Shown here piece by piece: positions 1-8,486 of a DNA stretch of 23,573 nucleotides (position 1 is the stretch's first letter; every line of letters starts with the position of its first letter). Origin of the DNA: CAZHZT01 sp964537285 (lineage in GTDB: Bacteria > Bacteroidota > Bacteroidia > Chitinophagales > Saprospiraceae); the NCBI GenBank assembly GCA_964537285.1, contig CAZHZT010000090.1:1-23573 (forward strand), in the 5' to 3' direction. The notes beneath the pieces are model-generated. The model was not told where the DNA came from, ran no database searches, and saw nothing but the letters and a program-made list of their open reading frames with translations. Made by a program: the position numbers and the translations under genes.

Positions 1-10
1 TGAATACAGC

Positions 11-48
11 CTTGATTTTTTGCTACTTTTTTATCAAGAAAAAAGTAG
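11..48. repeat. Overlapping alternative hairpins at the left edge
   Basis: A 10-bp inverted repeat (CTACTTTTTT at 23-32, AAAAAAGTAG at 39-48) has a 6-base loop. A second stem (CTTGAT at 11-16, ATCAAG at 33-38) uses the loop of the first, so the two cannot form together. It may end a gene lying to the left of the window, or be a copy of a dispersed palindrome. No gene is visible in 1-130. Confidence 0.4.
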
Positions 49-77
49 ATAATGCATTGATTAACAGGATTATGCAA

Positions 78-143
78 AGACTTTTTGTGAAAAAATGAGT
101 CATCCCGGATTTTCGGGATGACTCATTTTTTTACAAAAAGTCT
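78..143. terminator. Long inverted repeat spanning the gpsA stop codon
   Basis: Two 30-nt arms (78-107 and 114-143) are complementary apart from one position (G89 against T132, a possible wobble pair) and enclose a 6-nt loop. The core stem is ATGAGTCATCCCG/CGGGATGACTCAT. Read on the minus strand it lies at the end of gpsA, and the proximal arm contains the last codons and the TAA of that gene. A run of T follows the core stem in either direction, so it can act as a bidirectional intrinsic terminator. Confidence 0.75.
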
Positions 144-1186
144 ACATCAACATCATCCGGATAACTGATAAGGTAATGGATTGCCCGCATTGGATCAAGC
201 CCTTCGAATACCACACTGTAAAGGATATTGGTAATTGGAACCTTGAGGTGGTAGTATTTGCCTAATTGGCGCATTATTTTAATGGTTCGGACCCCTTCAG
301 CCAGTTCAGGCATAGAATGATTAATTTCTTCAAGAGATTCGCCTTTGGCGATTCGGGTACCGAATGTGAAATTCCGGCTTTTCATACTTGTTGCGGTAGC
401 AACGAGGTCGCCGATTCCTGCTGTTCCCACGAAAGCTTTACCATCCGACCCCATAGCTCTGCCAAAAGCAATCATCTCCATAAGCCCTCTTGTAAGGAGT
501 ACTGCTTGTATATTTTTTCCCAGGCCCAATCCATACAAAATGCCGGATCCGATGGCAACTGCATTTTTTAAGGCTCCGGCCAGCTCCGCCCCTAAAATAT
601 CATGCGATCCAAAAACATGAAAACGCTGACTTTGAAGTACCGCTTTCCCGGCTTCAATAACTTCATCAAAATGACTACCTATGAGGGTTGCTGCCGGCTG
701 GCCGTCAATAATTTCAGCAGATAAATTGGGGCCACTCAAACAACCAATCCGGACCACCTGACTTTCCTGGCGAATAACCTCACTCATCGTATGCACATTG
801 TCCCTTGTGATGCTGCTTTCCTGAAGAATATTTTCATTTACTCCGCTAAGGTCAAAGCCCTTTGTTCCATGAATAAGCAAGTGGTAAGGCCTCAGATAGG
901 GAGCAAAATCGCGCATCATACTTCTGAAATTGACGGAAGGAACTACAGGAAAAATCAGGTTGCATTCGTTGGCAATCGCTTCAAGAGAAGTTGTGGCTTT
1001 TACACGTTTTGAAAAAGGAACATTTAAGTGGAAATGGGTTTGATTAATTTTGTTAGCAATTTCATTTTGACGGGTGAATAACAGTACATCTACATTTTCG
1101 GAGAGTAAATTTGCGACAGCTGTGCCGAAGCTTCCCGCGCCAATAATGCCTACTGGTTTTGATCGATAAATATCTGAAATCTTCAA
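131..1186 (-). CDS. gpsA: NAD(P)H-dependent glycerol-3-phosphate dehydrogenase
   Basis: This enzyme reduces dihydroxyacetone phosphate to sn-glycerol 3-phosphate in the cytoplasm, the entry point to phospholipid synthesis. The 351-residue product starts with a Rossmann dinucleotide-binding loop (GAGSFG, residues 16-21). It then has HGTKGFD (106-112), LSGPN (150-154, the family LSGP motif) and the helical C-terminal domain with GALKNAVAIG (K207 is the likely catalytic lysine), GTAGIGDL and SRN. Length is normal for the family (about 330-350). The start is TTG: no in-frame ATG lies close upstream, and the TTG places the Rossmann loop at the usual distance. It begins 4 nt after the tamB stop, so it is almost certainly translated from the same transcript. 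The 3' end lies inside a long inverted repeat. Confidence 0.95.
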   Translation of the reverse strand: MKISDIYRSKPVGIIGAGSFGTAVANLLSENVDVLLFTRQNEIANKINQTHFHLNVPFSKRVKATTSLEAIANECNLIFPVVPSVNFRSMMRDFAPYLRPYHLLIHGTKGFDLSGVNENILQESSITRDNVHTMSEVIRQESQVVRIGCLSGPNLSAEIIDGQPAATLIGSHFDEVIEAGKAVLQSQRFHVFGSHDILGAELAGALKNAVAIGSGILYGLGLGKNIQAVLLTRGLMEMIAFGRAMGSDGKAFVGTAGIGDLVATATSMKSRNFTFGTRIAKGESLEEINHSMPELAEGVRTIKIMRQLGKYYHLKVPITNILYSVVFEGLDPMRAIHYLISYPDDVDVDFL

Positions 1187-1190
1187 GTTG

Positions 1191-4100
1191 TTATTTTCGT
1201 TTAAAGGGCTTCGTTATATTATTTAAATGGCCCAGTAGCTCGTCAAAAGAATCAAATTCCCGGCGATAGACCAAACCTGCGCCGGTTTTAGTTTGTAATC
1301 CCTGATCGAATCGTGTTTCTGAACGGCTGTAGAACTTAAAGCGGTAGCGCCTGTCTTGTGTCAACACAACTTCGATGGCAATATCCGGTGCAAAGAGGAC
1401 CCCCTGAGAGGCTGTTTGTTGCGTATTGGATACATTACCCCCTAAATTTAGGGAAATCCGGTCATTATCAAGAAAAACCTTCTGACTTAATTGTATTTCA
1501 CTGCCTCCTCCGCGTGTAATGGCGTCGGGATCAGCAGAATTGTTTAAATTATTATTACTGTAGACATTGTAAGCAATGTCAAAATCAACTCCGGAAATAA
1601 AGCTTACACCATCAAAAACTTCACTTAACAGCTCTGTTAAGTAAATTGAAAGCTGATTGGATAAAAGTTCGCTCAGTGTGTTAAGGCCTGTTGCTGCAAT
1701 ATATCCATTGCCCGGAACAGCCCCTCCGTTGGAAGGCAAAAAAGCACCGATGACGATCAATCCGAAAACCTGACGATTTAATTCGTTGGGGTCTTGCTTT
1801 AGGATATTGATTTTAGTGTCGGCATAGTTTTTCAGTTCGCCTGTTAACTCTGGAAAATCGATATCGAATCGGATTTCAGGTTTGAGCAAGGGGCCTTCCA
1901 GATGCATGATGAGATCGACTTGAGTAGGGTTGGAGGCTGCTTTTTTTACATCACTGTCACTGGAAACATTTTCCAAATATTCAATGAGAAAGTTGTAGAG
2001 TGGGGTGTTAAGGCCTGAATATTCCGCATCAATTTGAATATAGGCGTTATAGGGATCGCCTGTCCATCGAATAGTATTTGAGCTTCCTTCCTTGATTTTA
2101 AAGGGTTTATTGACCAGGTTATACAAAGTAAACAAATACTCCCCGGTTTCTACCTGATAATTGCCGTACATGTTGAATTCTCCGGAGCGATTGATATCGA
2201 ATTGTATATTTCCGGTACCTCGCCCACGGATAATATCACCTGCCTGTTCATCGAAGACCAATTCGATCTCTGCATTTTGATTGATGCTTAGGTTCATATC
2301 CAGGTTCATTCCTTTGATGATTGGAGATTCCGGGTTTGCTAAGGTATCGATTTTTTGATCTTTTTCTACAAACCGGATAAAAGTAACCGGAGAGGCCTCC
2401 TCTTCACCAGATATCGGGATTACAATTTTGGTACCCCCCAGAGAAGTACCGTTTACTAAAAGTTGGGTTTGTTGGAAAGAGCCTGAAAAAGTTACATCTA
2501 CCTCGCCCATTCCATAACCGTAGAAGAGCTTGTTATCTTTCTTTTTAGTATTTAGGCATTCCATTTTATCCGCTTTCAAGTTAAGTTCCAGGCCGAAATC
2601 CCTGAGCCGGTTGTGCGTAATGCCTCCTGTGATATAGCCTGGATTACCATGAACATCTGTTATTTTCAGGCCTGTTGCATCAAAGAGTTGATTGTTCACC
2701 TTGATGACGCCCTGATCAACAAAGTAACGCGTTTGTAGAAAGTTGATTTTTGTACCAAATTTATTGATCCTTACTTCCCCTCCGATATTTAGAAAGTCGA
2801 TTTTTCCGTTCAAATCGAGTTCAGCATCCAGGGTTCCCTTGGTTTCTGAAATGAGTTGACTTATAAAATATTCGGCGTATTCCAATGGGAGAAGGGAAAG
2901 AACCACACTGGCATTGAGTAAGTTTTTATTTTTTTCTTTGTGCCATTTAAAAGGTGGATAATAACTGCCTTCCGCAATGAATTGCCTGCCATTTTCCGGC
3001 CCCGTAAAAGACAGGTAGACAGAAGCGGGTTTTTTGAGGTTCTCCATGTCAATGTCCAATCTCAAAGCGCCCCAATCGTCTTCGTTAACTTTTAATGCCT
3101 GAGATTCTACTATTAATGACATATCGAGGAGCTTATACAAGTTTTCCACTTCTAAAAGTACATCAAAATTACCGTCAAATTGCATCGGTTTAAAACCGGT
3201 AAGTTCATTGATGATGTTCCAGTCGAGCTCAAGAACTGATAGCCCCAGCCCTTTTTGACCGATTGGCTGAGCATAGATTTGGTATTGGTCGTGTTTTAAG
3301 GTGAAATTACGAGCATCGAAAAAATCCTTACCAAACTGGAGGTAGTTATTTTCCGAAATAGACCATTGGCGGTTAAAGAGGAATAAATTTTCAGGAGAGA
3401 AAGAAAATTGAAACAGATCTTTGATCTGAGCAACATTTCCCTCGAGGTGAACAATGCTATCCTCAGAGTTGAGGTTCTCTGCTAATAGCTCGAAACCCAG
3501 AGTGTCCTTATTTAAGTGCCCGTTGCTTGCAAATCTGGTAATTTGGTTACTACTGTCGAGGTAGATACTATCAGCGGATAATTGATGAATGGTTAGATTG
3601 CCGGAATAACCACTTGCATTAAGGTTGATATCAGATAAATTGAGCTTGCCGGTCTTAAAGCTTGGAAGTTTTAATAATATTTTGATGGAATCTTCCTGGT
3701 TGTCAAAAGAGCCGCTTAAAGATAATTGTCTTATAGGCTGGATAGAGGTCCTGAAAATATCCGTGATGTTCTTTGTATCATGAACGCGCAGATTAAAGAC
3801 GAAATCAAGGGGTAAGACCGGAGTCTGAGGGTGTTCCAATCCTAGTTTTGAACTCCAGTTAGGGAAGTTATCCCAGGCTAAATTTAACAAGGCAGGAGGG
3901 ATGTCCTTGGGAGAATAATGGCCGATTAAATAGCCTTCCGCTATATCAGAATGTAAATCAATCATTCTCAAATCATCGCGGTACTGGGTTGCAGTGGCCA
4001 CGACAGAGTCCAATACCAGGGTATCCGTTTCATTTATCATCAGAAAGTCTCTTACAGTGGCTCGTCCAATCATGTCGGAGGGGGCTTTCCCTTTGAGGTT

Positions 4101-6137
4101 GAGATCTACATTTCCGGAGAGCACCAGATTTTTCCGGGAAAGGTTCAGGGCCATTAGAGCCAGTTTTTGGACGTTAGCCCTAAAGTTAAAGGTTGGTATA
4201 GAATCCTGAAAGTTTATTTTCCCGATGAAAGACAGATCGATGTTTCCATCAGCAATATCCAGGTTTCCATCAAAGAGGTTCCGTTTTATTTCTCCCTTTA
4301 TGTAGGCATTTTTATAGGTATATTCTTTGAAGGTCAGAGAATGGATTTGAGCAATTAGATCAGCATACACTTCCTTGGTATTTAAACCTTTTCCGTTGTG
4401 TAATTCAGAATAGAGTGTTACTTTCCCAAAGTCGGGATTGTTAATTAGTGCGCCTATGTCAAAATCTACCAGATTCAGCTTTCCGGAGAAATCTTTATCT
4501 TTTCCTTTTTTTCCGGCTTTGATCTGAATATCCATTTCAGCCTGCCCGATATTAGATTTTAACGTTCCCTGGGTGAGAATATCCTGAAAAAGAAAGTCAA
4601 AACGTCCTTCAAATTCCAGACGCCCAAGGTTTTTTAACTCTGCCGGAGGATTAAAGTTGGGAATCAGCAGCTTTAAAGTAGGTATATTGGAAACTAGTTT
4701 GTCGAGACTTAGGTTGATTCTTTTTTGATCAGGGCTGGTTATATCCCTAACCTTTATACTGCCTTGTGCAAAGGTTCTTTTGCCAATACTGAGACGTAGA
4801 TTGTCGCTATCGAGTCGAATCACTTTACCATCAATCTGGCCATTTATCTGAAGGCTTTCGTTTTCGTTTTGTGCGAAGAACTTGTTTAATCTGAGTGGGG
4901 GGGCAAAAGTCATCAGGTCTTTTAAAGCTAGAGAAGCCTCTTTAAACTTTGCATGCATGTTTACTTTATTGGGGAAGTCGAAAAAGTCTTCATATTGATT
5001 ATAATCAAACTTAAGGGTATCTCCCAGGTAACTATCAGCAGTTTTTAACTTGATTCCGTTTAACTCAAAGCCACTGGTGGTTACTATACCATCCTCTACG
5101 CTAAGCTTTTCCAGTACCACTCCACTTTTTTCCTGAAAGGACATATGATTGAGTTTACCGGCGAAATTCCAATCGGAAACTTTAAAGTTCCGGGCTTCAA
5201 TCCGGATATCCTTTACTTCCATGTGGTTGTATTCGAGCTGATCCTCAGGCAAGAGTCTTTCCGGAGCTTTGCGGTAATTGTCCAGTTTGAAAAAGCCATC
5301 TTCAAAAATGAGTTTATCCGTTGTAACACTCAGGGGGATATAAGATTTTTGGACCACCACCGGGGCGTTTTCGTCTTCTATTGGATCAGGTAATACAGGA
5401 GGAGGCCATACTGCAATGGAACCTCTGTATTCTTTGACGAGTACTTTGGGTTTATAAAAATGAATGCTTTCAAATGCAAATGATTTATCGGAAGGTTTTA
5501 AGGAATCAACTTTAAGATGTCCCTCCTTAAGCCTTAAAGTGATGAGCTTACCAAAATAGGGGTTGTCTTCCTGAAACTGGATGTTTTTCAAGTGAATTGT
5601 TTTGAGGGCGAGCTTAAAAGCTTTGGGCCGTGGCGAGTCATTGATGTTTTTTGGGGTATCCTCCTTAGCCTTTGGGGAGGAGATATTGCGAAAGAATGTA
5701 TTAATATTGTGATAGGCACTATCTTTGCGCAGGAATAAACGGGCGTTTTCCAGAGATAAGCTTTCGAGGTATAGTTCATTGTTGAGCAGGCTGAAAAGTC
5801 CGCTGGAAAGCTGTATACTTAAATTTCCGGAGGAAAGCAGCGTGTCCCCTTTAAAGTCTTCAACATAAACATCCTTAAGATAAATGTTTTGAAAGATATC
5901 TATTTTTAAACGATTGATAGAAACAGTAGTTCCCCATTGATTAGAAAGATAGGTTGCTGCTTTCTGAGCTGCCCAGGACTGAATAGAGGCATTGTTTAGA
6001 AAGATGTAGATGGATATAATTAAAAGAAGGAAAGAAAAGAAAAGGATTTTAAAAAAGATGCCAATCCCTTTTCTCCATCTTGATGGACGAACAGGCTGTA
6101 AGTTTTTCTTATCTTTCTTCGGTTCCTCTGAGAGCAT
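1191..6137 (-). CDS. tamB: TamB-like translocation and assembly module protein (DUF490)
   Basis: This is a 1,648-residue AsmA/TamB-type protein. It has a basic N-terminus (WRKG), one membrane anchor at about residues 25-47 (IGIFFKILFFSFLLLIISIY), then about 1,200 residues of repetitive amphipathic beta-strand sequence with many 'GxGxxxI' and 'LxLxxLxl' patterns. A C-terminal DUF490/TamB domain covers roughly the last 400 residues (for example MNLDMNLSINQNAEIELVFDEQAGDIIRGRGTG, shown only in part: MNLSINQNAEIELVFDEQAG). Family members bridge the periplasm and serve outer-membrane protein assembly or bulk phospholipid transport. The inner-membrane anchor and periplasmic location are inferred. 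ATG at 6135-6137 gives a natural N-terminus. gpsA follows after 4 nt, which couples an envelope lipid-trafficking candidate with a phospholipid precursor enzyme. A DUF490 call is secure; exact function in this phylum is not. Confidence 0.88.
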   Translation of the reverse strand: MLSEEPKKDKKNLQPVRPSRWRKGIGIFFKILFFSFLLLIISIYIFLNNASIQSWAAQKAATYLSNQWGTTVSINRLKIDIFQNIYLKDVYVEDFKGDTLLSSGNLSIQLSSGLFSLLNNELYLESLSLENARLFLRKDSAYHNINTFFRNISSPKAKEDTPKNINDSPRPKAFKLALKTIHLKNIQFQEDNPYFGKLITLRLKEGHLKVDSLKPSDKSFAFESIHFYKPKVLVKEYRGSIAVWPPPVLPDPIEDENAPVVVQKSYIPLSVTTDKLIFEDGFFKLDNYRKAPERLLPEDQLEYNHMEVKDIRIEARNFKVSDWNFAGKLNHMSFQEKSGVVLEKLSVEDGIVTTSGFELNGIKLKTADSYLGDTLKFDYNQYEDFFDFPNKVNMHAKFKEASLALKDLMTFAPPLRLNKFFAQNENESLQINGQIDGKVIRLDSDNLRLSIGKRTFAQGSIKVRDITSPDQKRINLSLDKLVSNIPTLKLLIPNFNPPAELKNLGRLEFEGRFDFLFQDILTQGTLKSNIGQAEMDIQIKAGKKGKDKDFSGKLNLVDFDIGALINNPDFGKVTLYSELHNGKGLNTKEVYADLIAQIHSLTFKEYTYKNAYIKGEIKRNLFDGNLDIADGNIDLSFIGKINFQDSIPTFNFRANVQKLALMALNLSRKNLVLSGNVDLNLKGKAPSDMIGRATVRDFLMINETDTLVLDSVVATATQYRDDLRMIDLHSDIAEGYLIGHYSPKDIPPALLNLAWDNFPNWSSKLGLEHPQTPVLPLDFVFNLRVHDTKNITDIFRTSIQPIRQLSLSGSFDNQEDSIKILLKLPSFKTGKLNLSDINLNASGYSGNLTIHQLSADSIYLDSSNQITRFASNGHLNKDTLGFELLAENLNSEDSIVHLEGNVAQIKDLFQFSFSPENLFLFNRQWSISENNYLQFGKDFFDARNFTLKHDQYQIYAQPIGQKGLGLSVLELDWNIINELTGFKPMQFDGNFDVLLEVENLYKLLDMSLIVESQALKVNEDDWGALRLDIDMENLKKPASVYLSFTGPENGRQFIAEGSYYPPFKWHKEKNKNLLNASVVLSLLPLEYAEYFISQLISETKGTLDAELDLNGKIDFLNIGGEVRINKFGTKINFLQTRYFVDQGVIKVNNQLFDATGLKITDVHGNPGYITGGITHNRLRDFGLELNLKADKMECLNTKKKDNKLFYGYGMGEVDVTFSGSFQQTQLLVNGTSLGGTKIVIPISGEEEASPVTFIRFVEKDQKIDTLANPESPIIKGMNLDMNLSINQNAEIELVFDEQAGDIIRGRGTGNIQFDINRSGEFNMYGNYQVETGEYLFTLYNLVNKPFKIKEGSSNTIRWTGDPYNAYIQIDAEYSGLNTPLYNFLIEYLENVSSDSDVKKAASNPTQVDLIMHLEGPLLKPEIRFDIDFPELTGELKNYADTKINILKQDPNELNRQVFGLIVIGAFLPSNGGAVPGNGYIAATGLNTLSELLSNQLSIYLTELLSEVFDGVSFISGVDFDIAYNVYSNNNLNNSADPDAITRGGGSEIQLSQKVFLDNDRISLNLGGNVSNTQQTASQGVLFAPDIAIEVVLTQDRRYRFKFYSRSETRFDQGLQTKTGAGLVYRREFDSFDELLGHLNNITKPFKRK

Positions 6138-6243
6138 AAATTTATTTTAGATAATTTGTAATTCTAGTAAATCTTTCATGATTATAACTACAAATCATCT
6201 AAAACTTTTCGTTTCAAAGAAAAGTTTAACACTAAATTAATCA

Positions 6244-6328
6244 CGGTTAACGGGAAACGGTTAACGGTAAACGAAGTCAAAGGCCGTAGGCCGTCTATTA
6301 GTCTCGTTCCCCGTTCCCCGTTCCCCGT
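6244..6328. repeat. Heptamer repeat cluster CGGNNAA, both orientations
   Basis: On the plus strand four 7-bp units follow each other: CGGTTAA 6244-6250, CGGGAAA 6251-6257, CGGTTAA 6258-6264, CGGTAAA 6265-6271. After a 34-nt spacer, three GTTCCCC units (6306-6312, 6313-6319, 6320-6326) read as CGGGGAA on the minus strand. All units fit CGGNNAA. The same family recurs at 13013-13042. Confidence 0.8.
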
Positions 6329-6333
6329 CAGGC

Positions 6334-6422
6334 TGTGAAAAAACTATTGAAATTGAAAAAATGTTAATTGGCAATCAGCCTGTTATGCAATTAAGGCGAC
6401 TAAAAAATGGAGTTTTTTCACA
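6334..6422. repeat. Nested palindrome downstream of the START gene
   Basis: An outer 12-bp inverted repeat (TGTGAAAAAACT 6334-6345, AGTTTTTTCACA 6411-6422) and an inner 7-bp one (TTAATTG 6364-6370, CAATTAA 6388-6394) share nearly the same centre. It lies 30 nt past the stop of the minus-strand START gene and may terminate it, although the loop is long. It could also be a degraded small mobile repeat. Confidence 0.45.
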
Positions 6423-6451
6423 AACTGCCGTTAACCGCAATCGTAATAAGG

Positions 6452-6829
6452 TTATCCTCCCATTGCGTGTCGAAGAGATTTCATCTGGCTTTCCCAGAGG
6501 GATTTTTGGTCATCAATTTCATCTTCGTCACAATAATCACTGATTACGAGCGTAGTTTGTCCTGTTACCTGGCCTTTTGAAATTCTATATTCGAGAAATT
6601 CATTTTCTTCAGCCTCTTCCCATTGGAACTTCAGGAATGCTTCCTCCTCGGAGTCAATCAATTCTGCAGTTTCTTCTGTGCCCTGCCATCCGAAGATATA
6701 GCTATCACCGTCTATTTCTACTTCATCACAGAACCAGCGTATTAAGCAATCGGGTGCAGTTAGAAATTGATAAAGGATCTTTGGTGATGCTTTAAATAAA
6801 TATTCCAAATTAATTTGTACTCTTTCCAT
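6452..6829 (-). CDS. START-like (SRPBCC superfamily) domain protein
   Basis: This is a 125-residue cytoplasmic protein of the Bacteroidota START-like family (START_2 type, SRPBCC/Bet v1 fold). Supporting sequence is the opening MERVQINLEYLFKASPKILY, an early APDCLIRWFCDEV segment typical of SRPBCC helix-grip proteins, the strand pattern FGWQGTEETAEL, and a very acidic C-terminal half with a final amphipathic helix (QMKSLRHAM). The reading frame stays open upstream to 7015, but the added 62 residues are Phe/Tyr/Ile-rich and resemble translated AT-rich intergenic DNA, so I place the start at the ATG at 6827-6829, which gives the family's usual length. The ligand is unknown. It is transcribed towards tamB, but a 314-bp gap with hairpins separates the two. 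Confidence 0.8.
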   Translation of the reverse strand: MERVQINLEYLFKASPKILYQFLTAPDCLIRWFCDEVEIDGDSYIFGWQGTEETAELIDSEEEAFLKFQWEEAEENEFLEYRISKGQVTGQTTLVISDYCDEDEIDDQKSLWESQMKSLRHAMGG

Positions 6830-7599
6830 ACATCCTAAGTAGTTTAAAATATGTCGTAATTTCTTCGACAAAGAGGTATGCATAATTACACGATCCCTAG
6901 GCCATTTGCAATAAAACTTAAAAAAATGATTTATCCAAATAAAAAGATCTAATAAAAAAGAGATGTAAAAACAATAAGAAGTAGATTGATGGGAAGACAA
7001 AACAAATTTTGCCATTTAAGCCTGGTACTCTGGAGCAAGTCTAATAAAAGCGATCCGATTGAATTGCAAAAATTTTTAAGCTTTTAAAAACTTATTTTAA
7101 TTGTTTTGTGTTGTCCTTTAGCTATTATGATGTTGAAATCTATTGCTTTTTGAAGTTCCATTTTCCACGATTCATGTCAAAGAAATGGAATAACAAGAAG
7201 CATTGTGATATAATGTTTTGTAAATCAAAGCCATAATTTAAAAGTTATTAATCAACTTTCGTTTGAAAAAAGGCTTATAAATGGTGATCTGGCAGCTTTG
7301 AACGGAAAGGCCTGTTCAAAATGTCTTTATTATCTTGACTTGATGGAGAAATAAACTTATTTTTGCAGCTATTGTTGTAAAATCACCTTAAAGACGGCGT
7401 TAAGCAAATATGGATGTTAATTCTACCACTGTTCCCTTTCACTGCTATCCATTAATTTTCTCCTCTTCCAGTCGAATTGGCATCCGTGTAAATAAAATAG
7501 TCTACCATAACCGATCATTTCACGTATTGAATATTATTATTTGATTAGAACCATAATCATAAAGCATTATAGAGTTAATTTCTATTAAATTGTTAATAC
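6830..7599. other. 770-bp divergent intergenic region upstream of rpoD
   Basis: This AT-rich region separates the divergently transcribed START gene and rpoD. I see no RNA gene, and no open frame with coding character on either strand. The only regulatory element I can support is a sigma-A type promoter at 7335-7365 pointing to rpoD, which implies a leader of about 230 nt. The rest (6830-7330) holds nothing I can name. Confidence 0.5.
7335..7365 (+). promoter_or_regulatory. Candidate rpoD promoter
   Basis: TTG at 7335-7337 and TATTTTTG at 7358-7365 are separated by 20 nt. They match the Bacteroidota consensus of a -33 TTTG/TTG element and a -7 TAnnTTTG element. Transcription would start near 7371, leaving a leader of about 230 nt before the rpoD ATG. 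Confidence 0.4.
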
Positions 7600-8469
7600 A
7601 TGAGACAACTTAAGATAACCAAGTCAATTACGAATCGCGAGAGTCAATCTCTTGAAAAATATCTTCAGGAAATTGGTAAAGTGGATTTATTGACTCCCGA
7701 GGAGGAAGTTGAATTGGCCAAACGCATTAAGCAAGGAGATCAAGAGGCATTAGAAAAGTTAACGAAGGCCAATCTTAGATTTGTCGTTTCTGTTGCTAAA
7801 CAATACCAAAATCAAGGACTATCTCTGAGTGATCTTATCAATGAAGGTAATTTGGGACTTATCAAAGCTGCTCAGCGCTTTGATGAAACCCGGGGATTTA
7901 AATTTATTTCCTATGCGGTTTGGTGGATTCGCCAATCTATCTTGCAGGCATTGGCAGAGCAATCCAGAATTGTACGCCTTCCTCTTAATAAAGTGGGGTC
8001 CTTGAATAAGATCAATAAAGCTTTTTCGGAACTGGAGCAGGAATACGAAAGAGAGCCTTCCCCGGAAGAATTGGCAGATATGCTTGAAATCCCTACCGAG
8101 GAAGTGGAAACAACCCTTGGGGTCGCTGCTCGGCACGTATCTGTTGATGCGCCTTTCGTAGAAGGAGAAGATAACTCTCTCCTGGATGTATTGGAAAATT
8201 CTACAACTCCGGAAACCGATCAGGAACTGGACTATAAAGAATCTCTTAGAAGAGAAATTGAGCGTTCATTGAGTACGCTTACCGAAAGACAGTGCGATGT
8301 CATTAAGCTTTACTTTGGTATCGGTGTAGAGCACCCAATGTCCTTGGAAGATATTGGAGAAAAATTTGGGCTTACCAGAGAGCGTGTTCGACAAATTAAG
8401 GATAAAGCGATCAACAAACTTCGCAATACTTCTCGTAGCAAATTACTTAAGAATTATTTGGGAGGGTAA
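7600..8469 (+). CDS. rpoD: Primary RNA polymerase sigma factor (sigma-70 family, Bacteroidota type)
   Basis: This 289-residue protein is the vegetative sigma factor that directs RNA polymerase to housekeeping promoters. It has region 1.2 (SLEKYLQEIGKVDLLTPEEE, 17-36), region 2 with the core-binding and -10 recognition helix (NLRFVVSVAKQYQNQGLSLS; then RGFKFISYAVWWIRQSI), region 3 (EREPSPEELADMLEI) and region 4 with a helix-turn-helix (LEDIGEKFGLTRERVRQI). It lacks region 1.1, as is usual for the Bacteroidota group 1 sigma factor of about 287 residues that reads TTTG/TAnnTTTG promoters. The start MRQLKITKSITNRESQ is the conserved family start. No Shine-Dalgarno precedes it, as expected in this phylum. 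A perfect 40-bp hairpin follows 17 nt after the stop. Confidence 0.97.
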   Translation: MRQLKITKSITNRESQSLEKYLQEIGKVDLLTPEEEVELAKRIKQGDQEALEKLTKANLRFVVSVAKQYQNQGLSLSDLINEGNLGLIKAAQRFDETRGFKFISYAVWWIRQSILQALAEQSRIVRLPLNKVGSLNKINKAFSELEQEYEREPSPEELADMLEIPTEEVETTLGVAARHVSVDAPFVEGEDNSLLDVLENSTTPETDQELDYKESLRREIERSLSTLTERQCDVIKLYFGIGVEHPMSLEDIGEKFGLTRERVRQIKDKAINKLRNTSRSKLLKNYLGG

Positions 8470-8486
8470 TTCTCTTGTTTAATAAC

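Larger units (their letters stand above)
6138..6451. other. Intergenic region tamB/START gene with heptamer repeats and nested palindrome
   Basis: No convincing gene lies in this 314-bp stretch. It contains a 9-bp stem (AAACTTTTC 6202-6210, GAAAAGTTT 6219-6227), heptamer repeats on both strands (6244-6328), a small 7-bp repeat GGCCGTA/GGCCGTC (6282-6295), and an 89-nt nested palindrome (6334-6422). The tamB promoter should lie here, but I found no good TAnnTTTG match on the minus strand. Confidence 0.6.

Noticed and set aside
266..1012. Open frames of 73-101 codons on the plus strand opposite gpsA
   Set aside because: They lie fully antisense to a well-conserved gene and show no domain, signal or coding character.
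6830..7015. Upstream 62-residue extension of the START-like protein
   Set aside because: It is rich in Phe, Tyr, Ile and Lys, fits no part of the family, and the internal ATG at 6829 gives the usual length.
7130..7195. Weak similarity between 7161-7187 and 11949-11976 (CATTTT..CAC..ATGTCAAAGAA)
   Set aside because: The match is short, gapped and AT-rich, and has no shared position relative to genes, so chance is the better explanation.
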